Shown here: piece after piece, positions 1-6,021 of the stretch
Position numbering within the stretch: the stretch's first letter is position 1
Layout of the letters: the number at the start of each line of letters is the position of its first letter
Assembly (NCBI GenBank): GCA_024405585.1
Contig: JAKSOM010000019.1
Coordinates: forward strand, 1-11,864
DNA from: Acidaminococcaceae bacterium
Lineage (GTDB): Bacteria > Bacillota > Negativicutes > Acidaminococcales > Acidaminococcaceae
Direction: 5' to 3'
DNA length: 11,864 nt
The notes under the pieces: generated by a model
What the model was told of the DNA's origin: nothing
Databases searched by the model: none
The model's input: the letters and a program-made list of their open reading frames with translations, nothing else
Position numbers and translations under genes: made by a program

Positions 1-1
1 A

Positions 2-106
2 ATCTATGACAATGACCCGGATATGCGTTGGGATTTGTTGCGGCTGCCCTTTGCCCATGGCATCAGCGGCGGGGATGTGATTAGAGAATTAGCGAGTAGA
101 GTGTAG
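2..106 (+). CDS. C-terminal fragment of an unrecognised protein
   Basis: An open frame enters from the left edge and stops at TAG (104-106), giving 34 residues that end ...PFAHGISGGDVIRELASRV. The composition is protein-like, and the sequence changes abruptly to repetitive non-coding DNA directly after the stop, which supports it being a real gene end. I do not recognise the family. The gene start, length and function lie outside the window. Confidence 0.45.
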   Translation: MYDNDPDMRWDLLRLPFAHGISGGDVIRELASRV

Positions 107-240
107 GTGTCAGGTGTTAGGTTTTAGGTGTGAGGGATGAACTTTTTCCGCCCCAGGCGTGGGGCGGGGGACCGTCTAAAGGAACATAGAAAGACGGTGG
201 TGGGGTCGCTTGCTTGTAGTTAGAAGTTGAAAGTTAGAAG
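107..240. repeat. Mosaic intergenic repeat, copy A
   Basis: This gene-free stretch is built of modules that recur at the other end of the window (11641-11864). They are: a GGTGTTAGGTTTTAGGT tract; a GC-rich hairpin with an 8-bp stem (148-155 with 160-167); a second hairpin with a 7-bp stem (ACCGTCT 171-177, AGACGGT 192-198) and a 14-nt loop, followed by GGTGGGGTCGCT; and a run of GTTAGAA-like heptamers (about 219-240). Order and wording match copy B apart from the middle hairpin. It is probably a dispersed intergenic repeat family with no coding function. Confidence 0.75.
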
Positions 241-449
241 TTATAAATTTCGGTGCAAGGTTTCTGTGATTAGAGCAATGGTTAGCATTATGTTAAGTTT
301 AGTTATTCAGTCGGGGAGAGCGACCCACCCCGTCTTGCTTCGCAATCCACCCCGCCCACGCCTGGGCGGGAAAAGGGCAGCGGAGAGCGGACTTTCCTCA
401 ACCCTGAAACCTAAAAGCTAAAATCGACAAAGAAAGGAGGTGAAGGAAT
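241..449. repeat. Repeat-rich intergenic leader before the YvrJ-family gene
   Basis: No convincing gene is present. The part at about 316-386 carries a hairpin with a perfect 8-bp stem (CCCGCCCA 351-358, TGGGCGGG 363-370, loop CGCC). It corresponds to the hairpin at 148-167 read on the opposite strand (loop GGCG there), so this is an inverted relative of copy A. GAGAGCGACC (about 316-326) recurs near 1142. I could not assign a confident promoter for the downstream micro-gene. A 64-codon open frame at 227-421 runs straight through the repeats and is not credible. Confidence 0.6.
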
Positions 450-557
450 ATGGAGTTGAATGAGATTTTGCAAAGTGCTTCCAACTACGGCTTTCCCATG
501 CTTATCAGCTGTTATTTGCTGGTGAGGATGGAAAGCAGGATGAATTGGTTGACGTAA
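450..557 (+). CDS. YvrJ-family small protein (35 aa)
   Basis: The 35-residue product starts MELNEILQSASNYGFPMLIS, continues with a short hydrophobic stretch (residues 15-25, GFPMLISCYLL) and then VRMESRMNWLT. This matches the pattern of the YvrJ family, whose members are very small, have a conserved N(Y/V)GFP motif, one hydrophobic helix and then LLVRME. The function of the family is unknown; a membrane-associated peptide is the likely form. The start is fixed by an unusually complete ribosome binding site, AAAGGAGGTGA (433-443), seven bases before the ATG. A terminator follows 40 bases after the stop. In other Bacillota, YvrJ genes often sit beside other small genes of unknown function; here it stands alone. 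It is easily missed because of its length. Confidence 0.8.
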   Translation: MELNEILQSASNYGFPMLISCYLLVRMESRMNWLT

Positions 558-571
558 GCATTGAATCAGCT

Positions 572-630
572 TTGTGTGGCTTTAGAACACAAATAACAAA
601 AAGGCCCGTGCGGTTCGCACGGGCCTTTTT
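572..630. repeat. Terminator module, copy 1 of a 59-bp direct repeat
   Basis: These 59 bases recur at 1299-1357 with only two differences (A584/G1311 and C597/T1324). The module holds a small hairpin (TTGTGT 572-577 with ACACAA 586-591 around a 9-base loop) followed by the strong terminator hairpin. One of the two differences falls in the loop of the small hairpin, so both stems are intact in both copies. The two copies bracket the double-glycine peptide gene. Confidence 0.9.
598..630. terminator. Bidirectional intrinsic terminator
   Basis: A perfect 15-bp stem (598-612 with 616-630) with loop GTT is formed by A5-GGCCCGTGCG and its complement, ending in T5. Because the A-run and T-run are symmetrical it can stop transcription in both directions. 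It would end the YvrJ-family transcript (plus) and the peptide-gene transcript (minus). Confidence 0.92.
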
Positions 631-734
631 GTTATTCAGGGTTGGGCTAACAGTTAAAATAAGTTAGAAGTTAGAAATTATTTGAAAAAATATAGAGACA
701 GTATGTACCACCTTACATTAACTTATCCAAATAT

Positions 735-1007
735 TCACAGTACACTCCCCGACATAACAGCCGCCGGATTAACCTTCTGTCTCGAATATCCCTCAGAACT
801 CGCGTTCTGATTAATACTCTGAAGATTATCCACTATTTCAGATGGTATTGTTTCTGAACGATTTAGGAGTTCTTTAAGTGCAGCACCTGTCTGCCTCATC
901 CCTCCCACAACCTGTTCCAACTCCTCATCAGTGAGTTCAATTTTCTTGTCAGCATTCAGCGGCTGTGGAATCTTTTCCTCGCTTTTCTTAGAATCTTTTT
1001 CAAACAT
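735..1007 (-). CDS. Double-glycine leader peptide, bacteriocin- or RiPP-like precursor (90 aa)
   Basis: The product has a charged, hydrophilic N-terminal part and then IELTDEELEQVVGG at residues 23-36. This fits the classic leader of peptides cut after Gly-Gly by a C39-peptidase ABC exporter (pattern ELxxEELxxVxGG). Cleavage after Gly36 would release a 54-residue core with no cysteine, rich in Asn, Gln, Ser and Glu and ending NPAAVMSGSVL. The lack of Cys argues against a lanthipeptide or disulfide-bridged product. The start is supported by AGGAGG nine bases before the ATG and by a well-placed promoter (1044-1072). The gene stands alone: no exporter, immunity gene or modifying enzyme is within the window, so it would need a transporter encoded elsewhere. 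The leader assignment is strong. The role (bacteriocin, signal peptide or other secreted peptide) is open. Confidence 0.8.
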   Translation of the reverse strand: MFEKDSKKSEEKIPQPLNADKKIELTDEELEQVVGGMRQTGAALKELLNRSETIPSEIVDNLQSINQNASSEGYSRQKVNPAAVMSGSVL

Positions 1008-1043
1008 AAATTTCTCCTCCTATAAAAAACATTCATTTTTTTT

Positions 1044-1072
1044 ATTGTACCATAATCCATTGTCTGTTACAA
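1044..1072 (-). promoter_or_regulatory. Promoter of the double-glycine peptide gene
   Basis: Read on the minus strand, a -35 box TTGTAA (1072-1067) and a -10 box TACAAT (1049-1044) are separated by exactly 17 bases. The -10 lies about 37 bases before the start codon, leaving room for the AGGAGG site. The surrounding DNA is very AT-rich. Confidence 0.65.
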
Positions 1073-1298
1073 TAAAAATCCAAATTATGTTATGTTTTCA
1101 TTTTTCGATAATATTTGCATAATGATATAAAATCTGCGGAGGAGAGCGACCATGCGAATTTTCTTGCCCCTCACGTAAGGAGGGGATGGGCCACGAAGTG
1201 GCGGGGTGGGTTCTAATTATAGGAATATACTTCCACAACTGTCCACTGTTCTCTGTCCAGTGTTCACTTTACTCAATCCTGTTGGCTGATGGCTGATA
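1073..1298. other. Intergenic region without a recognisable gene
   Basis: AT-rich DNA up to about 1130 lies upstream of the peptide promoter. After it comes repeat-like DNA: GAGAGCGACC (1142-1151) is shared with about 316-326, and there is a hairpin CCCCTC/GAGGGG (within 1169-1187) followed by a GGCGGGGTGGGT tract. Bases 1230-1298 contain short imperfect repeats of the type TGTCCACTGTTC / TGTCCAGTGTTC. I see no promoter or gene that the second terminator copy at 1325-1358 would serve. Confidence 0.5.
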
Positions 1299-1357
1299 TT
1301 GTGTGGCTTTGGAACACAAATAATAAAAAGGCCCGTGCGGTTCGCACGGGCCTTTTT
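1299..1357. repeat. Terminator module, copy 2 of the 59-bp direct repeat
   Basis: It is a 57/59 match to 572-630 in the same orientation, 727 bp downstream. Like copy 1 it contains the TTGTGT/ACACAA mini-hairpin and the strong terminator. No gene on the plus strand feeds into this copy, which suggests a duplicate rather than an independently evolved terminator. Confidence 0.9.
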
Positions 1358-1358
1358 T
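1325..1358. terminator. Intrinsic terminator, duplicate of the one at 598-630
   Basis: Identical 15-bp stem (1325-1339 with 1343-1357), loop GTT, and six T's at the 3' end. It separates the peptide-gene region from the operator array and ATPase gene that begin ten bases later, and would insulate that gene from upstream read-through. Confidence 0.9.
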
Positions 1359-1367
1359 GTGACCTTA

Positions 1368-1486
1368 TTACATGCAAAAACGTGATAAATGACGAACAAA
1401 TCACTTGCAATTTCGTGATATTGTGACTATAATTTACCTGTAATTTCGTGATATATGCTATTTTGTTTACGTGCAATTTCGTGATA
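1368..1486 (+). repeat. Four operator-like direct repeats with an exact 33-bp period
   Basis: Four 20-bp units start at 1368, 1401, 1434 and 1467, each exactly 33 bases apart. The consensus is TTACNTGCAATTTCGTGATA. The first unit is the most diverged (AAAAA in place of AATTT), the second has TC at the start and the third has TGT for TGC. The 13-base spacers are unrelated. Unit 2 overlaps the -35 box, unit 3 covers the expected transcription start and unit 4 abuts the ribosome binding site of the ATPase gene. Thirty-three bases is close to three helical turns, so bound protein would line up on one face of the DNA. This looks like a cooperative operator, most simply for autoregulation. It is not a CRISPR array. 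Confidence 0.85.
1405..1433 (+). promoter_or_regulatory. Promoter of the first DUF4143 ATPase gene
   Basis: The -35 box TTGCAA (1405-1410) and a perfect -10 box TATAAT (1428-1433) are 17 bases apart. The -35 lies inside repeat unit 2, and transcription would start near 1440 inside unit 3. Any protein binding the repeats should therefore affect RNA polymerase directly. Confidence 0.7.
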
Positions 1487-1501
1487 AGGAGGGGGCGGAT
1501 T

Positions 1502-2842
1502 ATGCTCAAGCGTAAGATTTACAGGCAGTTTGCCGCATGGAAGGAAAAAAGTCGGGGCCGTACGGCTCTATTAGTGTGTGGGGCACGCCGTACCGGCAAG
1601 AGTTTTATTGTTCAAGAGTTTGCCAAGAATGAGTACGCCAGTCATATAATTATTGATTTTGGCAATGCGGCTAAGGAAGTCAAGGATATCTTTTTGCAGG
1701 ACGGGTCTAATTTGAACCTGTTTTTTGCCAAGTTGGGCGCCTACTACCGTACGAAGCTTTGGCCAAGGCAATCAGCCATAATTTTTGATGAAGTCCAGCA
1801 ATTTCCCCCGGCACGTCAGTTGTTGAAATATTTGGTGGCTGATGGGCGTTACGACTATTTGGAAACCGGCTCCCTTGTAGGGTTGCGGCAGAATGTGGAA
1901 AACATCATCATCCCTTCGGAGGAGGAGCAAATAAATTTGTACCCTTTGGATTTTGAAGAATTTCTTTGGGCCTTGGGGGATGATGTTACTGGAGATGTGA
2001 TGCGGGAACACTATGATATAAGGGCTGAATTAGGTCAGCCCTTGCACCGCAGGATTATGAACGATTTCCGTCAATATATGTTGGTGGGGGGCATGCCACA
2101 GGCGGTCAACGCCTATCTGCCAAGCCAGGATTTTGCGGCGGCGGATGAGGCCAAAAAACGCATTTTGGAACTTTATCGGAAGGGCATTACCAAGTTTGCC
2201 GGGGGATATGAGGAAAAGGTTATGAGCATTTTTGATGCCATTCCCGGTCAACTGGCGAAAAAAGAAAAGAAGTATAACTTGGCAGATATAAGCAAGCGGG
2301 CCAGATACAGGGAGTACAATAGCGCCTTCATGTGGCTTAAGGAAGCCATGATTGTCAATACCTGTTTCAACGCCACGGACCCGAATGTGGGGCTGGCCAT
2401 GAGCAGGGAATGCACCACACAAAAATGCTATATGGGGGATACCGGCCTTTTGGTGACCATGGCCTTTATGGATGAGGATTTCACCGGAAATGAGCTTTAC
2501 CGGGCAGTTCTTTTTGATAAATTGAATGTCAATGAAGGTATGTTGATGGAAAACATTGTAGCCCAGGAGTTGAGATGCCATGGCAAAAAATTGTTTTTCT
2601 ATTCACGGCAGGATTCCTCAAGCAGAAAAAACAGTATGGAAATAGATTTCCTTGTAAGGCAGGGCAGGAAAATATGCCCCGTAGAGGTGAAATCCGCCTC
2701 ATCTTCCAGACATGCTTCCTTGGACAAATTTACCGGCAGGTTTTCGTCCAATTTGGGGAGCAGTTACATCCTTTCGCCCAGAGATGTATACGAAAAAGGT
2801 GGCATAATCCATCTTCCGCTTTATATGGCGATGTTTCTTTGA
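1502..2842 (+). CDS. AAA ATPase with DUF4143 C-terminal domain, first copy (446 aa)
   Basis: This is a P-loop ATPase of the AAA_14/DUF4143 type. The Walker A motif is GARRTGKS (residues 27-34), Walker B is AIIFDE (92-97), and a sensor TGS is at 122-124. The C-terminal DUF4143 part carries MENIVAQEL (349-357), then MEIDFLV (379-385) and PVEVK (393-397). These form the spaced E...D...E-x-K pattern of a PD-(D/E)xK nuclease-like fold. The 446-residue length is normal for the family. The cellular role of the family is poorly known, and DNA-related or defence/mobility functions have been suggested. I chose ATG 1502 rather than the in-frame ATG at 1448 because AAGGAGGGGG (1486-1495) precedes it and because 1448 lies inside repeat unit 3. 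The four phased repeats directly upstream suggest tight regulation. The gene ends 14 bases before the convergent HAD gene with no visible terminator. Confidence 0.88.
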   Translation: MLKRKIYRQFAAWKEKSRGRTALLVCGARRTGKSFIVQEFAKNEYASHIIIDFGNAAKEVKDIFLQDGSNLNLFFAKLGAYYRTKLWPRQSAIIFDEVQQFPPARQLLKYLVADGRYDYLETGSLVGLRQNVENIIIPSEEEQINLYPLDFEEFLWALGDDVTGDVMREHYDIRAELGQPLHRRIMNDFRQYMLVGGMPQAVNAYLPSQDFAAADEAKKRILELYRKGITKFAGGYEEKVMSIFDAIPGQLAKKEKKYNLADISKRARYREYNSAFMWLKEAMIVNTCFNATDPNVGLAMSRECTTQKCYMGDTGLLVTMAFMDEDFTGNELYRAVLFDKLNVNEGMLMENIVAQELRCHGKKLFFYSRQDSSSRKNSMEIDFLVRQGRKICPVEVKSASSSRHASLDKFTGRFSSNLGSSYILSPRDVYEKGGIIHLPLYMAMFL

Positions 2843-2856
2843 CGGGGCTTTGTGTT

Positions 2857-3657
2857 TTATTCCAAGTCCAGGGCGATGCGGATGGCTTCCGCCACGCCGC
2901 CGTTGTTGTTGTCCGTCACAATGTGTTGGGCGTGGAAACGGACATCCGGATGGGCGTTGGCCACTGCCACTCCGACTTTGGCGTTTTCTATCATGGAAAG
3001 GTCGTTCAAACTGTCGCCGATGCACATAATTTCCGACTGGTGTATGTGCCAGGTATCCGCCAGATGTTTGACGGCGTTCCATTTGTTGATGCCGGGGCTG
3101 ATAATCTCCAAAAAATTTTGTGCCGAGCTGGTTAGCTCTATGCGGCCGGCGAATCTTTGGCCCAGGTCCAATCGGATGGGGCTGATTGTTTCCGGGGCGG
3201 TTATTATCAGGAGTTTGTAAACCCTGTGCCTTTCGTTGAAAAGCCGTTCCCCGATTTCCAGTACGGGTTTGTTGATGATTTTGCTGTACCAGCGGCTGTC
3301 CTCGTTGAGCCGGTCCGTGTAGACCTCCCCGCCCCAGTAGGCCTGTACGTGGAGCCGGAATTTTTGGCAGTATTGCAATACTTCGCAGGCCAGTTCCGGG
3401 TCCATGAAGGATTCGAAGAGTACTTCGCCGCTGCGGCTGCCTTTTACCAATGCCCCGTTGTAGGAGATGAGGGGCACATCCAGTTTCAGGGCATCCGCAT
3501 AGGGTTTGGCGGCCTCATACATGCGGCCGGTGGCCAGAATGAATTTGATGCCCCGGGCTGCAGCCAGTTGAATTGCATCGAAGTCCTTTTGGGTGATTTT
3601 TTTTTCGTCCGTGAGCAGGGTGCCATCCATGTCGGTGACGATGAGTTTGATGGACAT
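2857..3657 (-). CDS. Cof-type HAD-IIB family phosphatase (266 aa)
   Basis: This is a cytosolic haloacid-dehalogenase superfamily phosphatase of the Cof/YidA type, which removes phosphate from sugar phosphates, nucleotides or cofactor phosphates. The exact substrate cannot be read from sequence. Motif I is TDMDGTL, with the nucleophile Asp9 and acid/base Asp11. Motif II is ATGR (Thr43), motif III is the Lys of NKWNAVKHL (Lys192), and motif IV is GDSLND (214-219) for Mg binding. The IIB cap lies between motifs II and III, and the length is typical. The start is supported by an AAGGTAGGA site upstream and an extended -10 promoter. The gene diverges from yhdT-panF and converges on the first ATPase gene. 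Confidence 0.93.
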   Translation of the reverse strand: MSIKLIVTDMDGTLLTDEKKITQKDFDAIQLAAARGIKFILATGRMYEAAKPYADALKLDVPLISYNGALVKGSRSGEVLFESFMDPELACEVLQYCQKFRLHVQAYWGGEVYTDRLNEDSRWYSKIINKPVLEIGERLFNERHRVYKLLIITAPETISPIRLDLGQRFAGRIELTSSAQNFLEIISPGINKWNAVKHLADTWHIHQSEIMCIGDSLNDLSMIENAKVGVAVANAHPDVRFHAQHIVTDNNNGGVAEAIRIALDLE

Positions 3658-3686
3658 AGATCCTACCTTCTGTAAAATGATTCAAT

Positions 3687-3695
3687 ATTATAGCA
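3687..3695 (-). promoter_or_regulatory. Extended -10 promoter of the HAD phosphatase gene
   Basis: On the minus strand the sequence reads TGCTATAAT, a perfect -10 hexamer (3692-3687) preceded by the TG of an extended -10. The -35 region 17 bases upstream (TTTCAT) is poor, as is common for extended -10 promoters. It lies 30 bases before the start codon. Confidence 0.65.
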
Positions 3696-3720
3696 CATCG
3701 GTGCGGTCGATGAAATATGT

Positions 3721-3749
3721 TTGTCTTTTTGGGTGTATCGTGTTAAAAT
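3721..3749 (+). promoter_or_regulatory. Promoter of the yhdT-panF operon
   Basis: A -35 box TTGTCT (3721-3726) and a -10 box TAAAAT (3744-3749) are 17 bases apart, with TGT just before the -10 giving an extended -10 context. It sits back to back with the HAD promoter. Confidence 0.65.
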
Positions 3750-3809
3750 AAATATGGCGTGATTTACCTTTGGGGTTTACATGCACACTATTGAAAAGAG
3801 GACTTTGTG

Positions 3810-4064
3810 ATGAAACAAAGTGACAAATTCCGTCAGGCCAACAAGGAGGCCCTGGCGACGGTTATTGCTACTGTGGCAGTAATTCTCTTTTGGTGGGCGG
3901 CGGGCTTCGGCCTGGCCGATTGCAAGACCATGATTTTGGGCACACCGCTCTGGGTTTGGGGAGGTTGTGTAGGCACTTGGATTTTTGCTTGTGTTGTGGT
4001 TTATCTGCTCATCAAGTTCGTCTACAAGGATTTTGATTTGGACGAGGAGGTCAGCCATGAGTAG
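3810..4064 (+). CDS. yhdT: YhdT family (DUF997) small membrane protein, PanF partner
   Basis: This 84-residue protein has a short charged N-terminus (MKQSDKFRQANKEAL), two hydrophobic segments (about residues 15-35 and 48-71) and an acidic tail (YKDFDLDEEVSHE). This is the YhdT pattern, a small inner-membrane protein found next to the pantothenate symporter PanF in many bacteria. Its role is unproven, but an accessory subunit of PanF is the usual guess. Start: ATG 3810 is preferred over the GTG at 3807, with a GAGG site at about 3797-3800. The last eight bases overlap the start of panF, so the two genes are translationally coupled. Confidence 0.85.
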   Translation: MKQSDKFRQANKEALATVIATVAVILFWWAAGFGLADCKTMILGTPLWVWGGCVGTWIFACVVVYLLIKFVYKDFDLDEEVSHE

Positions 4065-5547
4065 CATTTTTAATTTGCTTCCCGTTTTTGCATTTCTGGT
4101 ATTTTTGCTGTTCGTCTCCCTGAAGATTCAGCGGGATTCCGCCAGTGACAGGGCCGCCAATTTTGCCAGGGATTATTTTATCGGCGGCAGGACTCTGGGC
4201 GGGTTTGTGCTGGCTATGACCACAGCGGCCACCTATTCTTCCGTTTCCACCTTCGTAGGGGGTCCCGGCGTGGCCTGGAGCATCGGCTGGGGCTGGCTCT
4301 ATATGGCCATGGTGCAGGTGGTGGTAATCTTTTTGGTGTTGGGTGTGTTCGGCAAAAAGATTGCCCTGGTGGCCCACAAGATTGATGCGGTGACGGTGAT
4401 TGATGTTTTGCGGGCCCGCTACCATTCGGATATGTTGGCCAATTTTGCCGCTTTGGTGACGGTGGCTTTTTTCTGCGCCACCATGGTTGCCCAGTTCGTA
4501 GGTGCGGCCAAGTTGTTTGAGGCGGTGACGGGTTTTTCCTATGTCACCGGTCTGACCATGTTTGGCCTGATTGTGGTTTTCTATACCACCGTGGGCGGCT
4601 TTAAGGGCGTGGCGGTGACGGATGCTTTTTGTGCCATTGCCATGCTGATTGGCACCTGTCTGCTTTTCGGTTGTATGTTGTCTGTGGGCGGGGGTTATTT
4701 GAAGATTATGTCGGATATGGCGGTGCAACATCCGGATATGTTGGAGCCCCTTAGCGGCGGCAAGATGCCTATGAGTTTGTATATTTCCATGTGGTGTTTG
4801 GTAGGCATTTGTACCCTTTCCCTGCCCCAAAGCGTGGTGCGGAGCATATCTTACAAGGACACTAAGGCCCTGCACCGGGCCATGTTGATCGGCACCATAG
4901 TGATTGGCGCCATGACTTTGTTCGCCACCAGTTTGGGCGTGGTGGCCAAGGGCGTGCTGACCCAGCCCATGTCCGCTTATGGCAGTGTGGATAATATTAC
5001 TCCCAGGGCCATTGTGGAGAGTATGGGCCCCTTCTGGGCCGGGGTTTGCATCATCGGGCCTGTGGCGGCCACTATTTCCACGGTTTCCAGTTTGCTTTTG
5101 ACCGCTTCCGGTTCCATCGTCAAAGATGTGTATATGAACATCCGTGAAAAGCAGGGCAAACCTTTGCCCAACGAGTCCATCCGCACTTACAGTTTGGTGG
5201 GGACAATCCTTATTGGTATCGGGGTTTATTGGATTTCCATTTCGCCCCCCAGTGTTATTTGGAAAATCAATATGTTTGCCTTTGGCGGGTTGGAGACCGC
5301 TTTCTTCTGGGTGCTGATTTTCGGCCTGTTCTGGAGCAAAGCCAACAAGATGGGGGCGCTGTTCGCCATGTACGGCGGCGTAGTGATTTATTGCGTCAGC
5401 ATGGCCATGAAGTTCAATGTTTTGAATTTGCATCAGATTGTGCTGGGTATCGGCGGTTCTTTGGTTCTGTTCCTTGTGGGCAATGCCCTGGGCAAGGAGC
5501 CGGATGAGGCCACCCGGCGGCTCTTCTTCCCGGAGCAGTTCGATTGA
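4057..5547 (+). CDS. panF: Sodium/pantothenate symporter (496 aa)
   Basis: This is a solute:sodium symporter family membrane protein that imports pantothenate, the precursor of coenzyme A, using the sodium gradient. The 496-residue length fits the family. The N-terminal helix (about 5-23) is followed by DYFIGGRTLGGFVLAMTTAA (39-58) and then YSSVSTFVGGPG (60-71), the sodium-site region of this family. GGFKGVAVTDAF (180-191) matches the conserved family signature, and many further hydrophobic helices follow. The start ATG 4057 has GAGGAGG nearby (4043-4050) and overlaps yhdT. The neighbouring yhdT strongly supports the pantothenate assignment over other members of the family. An 89-residue gene starts one base after its stop. 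Confidence 0.92.
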   Translation: MSSIFNLLPVFAFLVFLLFVSLKIQRDSASDRAANFARDYFIGGRTLGGFVLAMTTAATYSSVSTFVGGPGVAWSIGWGWLYMAMVQVVVIFLVLGVFGKKIALVAHKIDAVTVIDVLRARYHSDMLANFAALVTVAFFCATMVAQFVGAAKLFEAVTGFSYVTGLTMFGLIVVFYTTVGGFKGVAVTDAFCAIAMLIGTCLLFGCMLSVGGGYLKIMSDMAVQHPDMLEPLSGGKMPMSLYISMWCLVGICTLSLPQSVVRSISYKDTKALHRAMLIGTIVIGAMTLFATSLGVVAKGVLTQPMSAYGSVDNITPRAIVESMGPFWAGVCIIGPVAATISTVSSLLLTASGSIVKDVYMNIREKQGKPLPNESIRTYSLVGTILIGIGVYWISISPPSVIWKINMFAFGGLETAFFWVLIFGLFWSKANKMGALFAMYGGVVIYCVSMAMKFNVLNLHQIVLGIGGSLVLFLVGNALGKEPDEATRRLFFPEQFD

Positions 5548-5548
5548 T

Positions 5549-5818
5549 ATGTTGGATAGCATTGTGCAAATGATTGACCGGCGGACTGCGGCCATGGTGG
5601 CCAACCGGTCAAGTTTGCTGGATGAGGAAATGAACCTTCGGGCAGTGGCCTATATGATAGGGGATTTGCTTCTGCCCATGTGCTGTATGGTTTGCAATGT
5701 GTCAAAACTTAAAGACATTTTGATAAGAACTGATTTGTGTTCCGGAAATCCGGCCTTGGCGGAAAAATTGGCTAAACTGATATATGATTATCTGGCCCGG
5801 TGTAAGGGGCTGGGATAG
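5549..5818 (+). CDS. Unrecognised 89-aa protein, last gene of the panF operon
   Basis: The gene starts one base after the panF stop (TGA T ATG), a spacing typical of translational coupling, and is followed at once by a terminator. No strong ribosome binding site is visible; there is only GGAG 13 bases upstream. The product is mainly helical in appearance, with a Cys-rich hydrophobic stretch (LLPMCCMVCNVSKL, residues 41-54) and a C-terminal helix-like segment (LAEKLAKLIYDYLARCKGLG, 70-89). I do not recognise the family. Placement suggests expression with pantothenate uptake, but no function can be given. The frame also reads further upstream inside panF in another frame; that part is not credible. 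Confidence 0.6.
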   Translation: MLDSIVQMIDRRTAAMVANRSSLLDEEMNLRAVAYMIGDLLLPMCCMVCNVSKLKDILIRTDLCSGNPALAEKLAKLIYDYLARCKGLG

Positions 5819-5855
5819 AAAAAAGCATCCGTTGGCAACAACGGGTGCTTTTTTT
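5819..5855 (+). terminator. Intrinsic terminator of the yhdT-panF operon
   Basis: The hairpin has a CCGTTG/CAACGG upper stem (5829-5834 with 5839-5844), loop GCAA, a T-G wobble, a GCA/TGC base and an A-run paired with seven T's (5849-5855). It begins at the stop codon of the 89-aa gene. From GGTGC onward (5844) it is identical to the terminator next to azlD. Confidence 0.9.
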
Positions 5856-5886
5856 ATATTCCAAAGTACATTTTCAGGATGATGTT
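5844..5886. repeat. 43-bp direct repeat, left copy, flanking the second ATPase gene
   Basis: Bases 5844-5886 are identical to 7388-7430 (offset 1544). The repeat comprises the 3' arm and T-run of a terminator and the sequence that in the right copy is the 3' end of azlD. The two copies bracket the second DUF4143 ATPase gene, its operator and its terminator. Confidence 0.92.
5854..5886 (-). pseudogene. Remnant of the azlD 3' end
   Basis: Read on the minus strand these bases encode NIILKMYFGI followed by TAA, exactly the last ten codons and stop of the intact azlD (7398-7430). No further azlD sequence lies beyond 5886. It is a duplicated gene tail, not a functional gene. Confidence 0.85.
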
Positions 5887-6020
5887 TTTGGCACCTTCCA
5901 TCTATTTCTACGCTGACGACCGCTGCGTTCCCTGTGGTTCAAGGACCGCTCCGGGACGGAGGTATAATTTTAATTTTTGTCGGTTTTTGCTTTGCAAATG
6001 ATGGACAATTTTATTGGCTG
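5887..6020. other. Intergenic DNA without a recognisable gene
   Basis: From about 5890 to 5962 the DNA is GC-richer and contains short complementary words (for example TCCGGGACGGA at about 5951-5961), in the style of the intergenic repeats at the window ends, though I cannot align it to them. From 5963 on it becomes AT-rich leading to the ATPase promoter. No open frame with a start signal is seen. Confidence 0.4.
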
Positions 6021-6021
6021 T

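Noticed and set aside
227..421. 64-codon open frame on the plus strand
   Set aside because: It runs through the intergenic repeats and a GC hairpin, has no ribosome binding site, and its translation is rich in Arg/Pro of low-complexity type.
1368..1486. CRISPR-like array (repeats at constant spacing)
   Set aside because: Only four 20-bp units, 13-base spacers, one quite diverged unit, direct overlap with a promoter and no cas genes. A phased operator explains it better.
1448..1501. Upstream in-frame start for the first ATPase (18 extra residues)
   Set aside because: The extra part is encoded by the repeat units and lacks a binding site; ATG 1502 has AAGGAGGGGG and matches the usual N-terminus of the family.
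4051..5604. 517-codon open frame antisense to panF
   Set aside because: Very rich in His, Gln and Gly, as expected from the reverse strand of a gene with strong codon preference. panF on the plus strand has clear family motifs.
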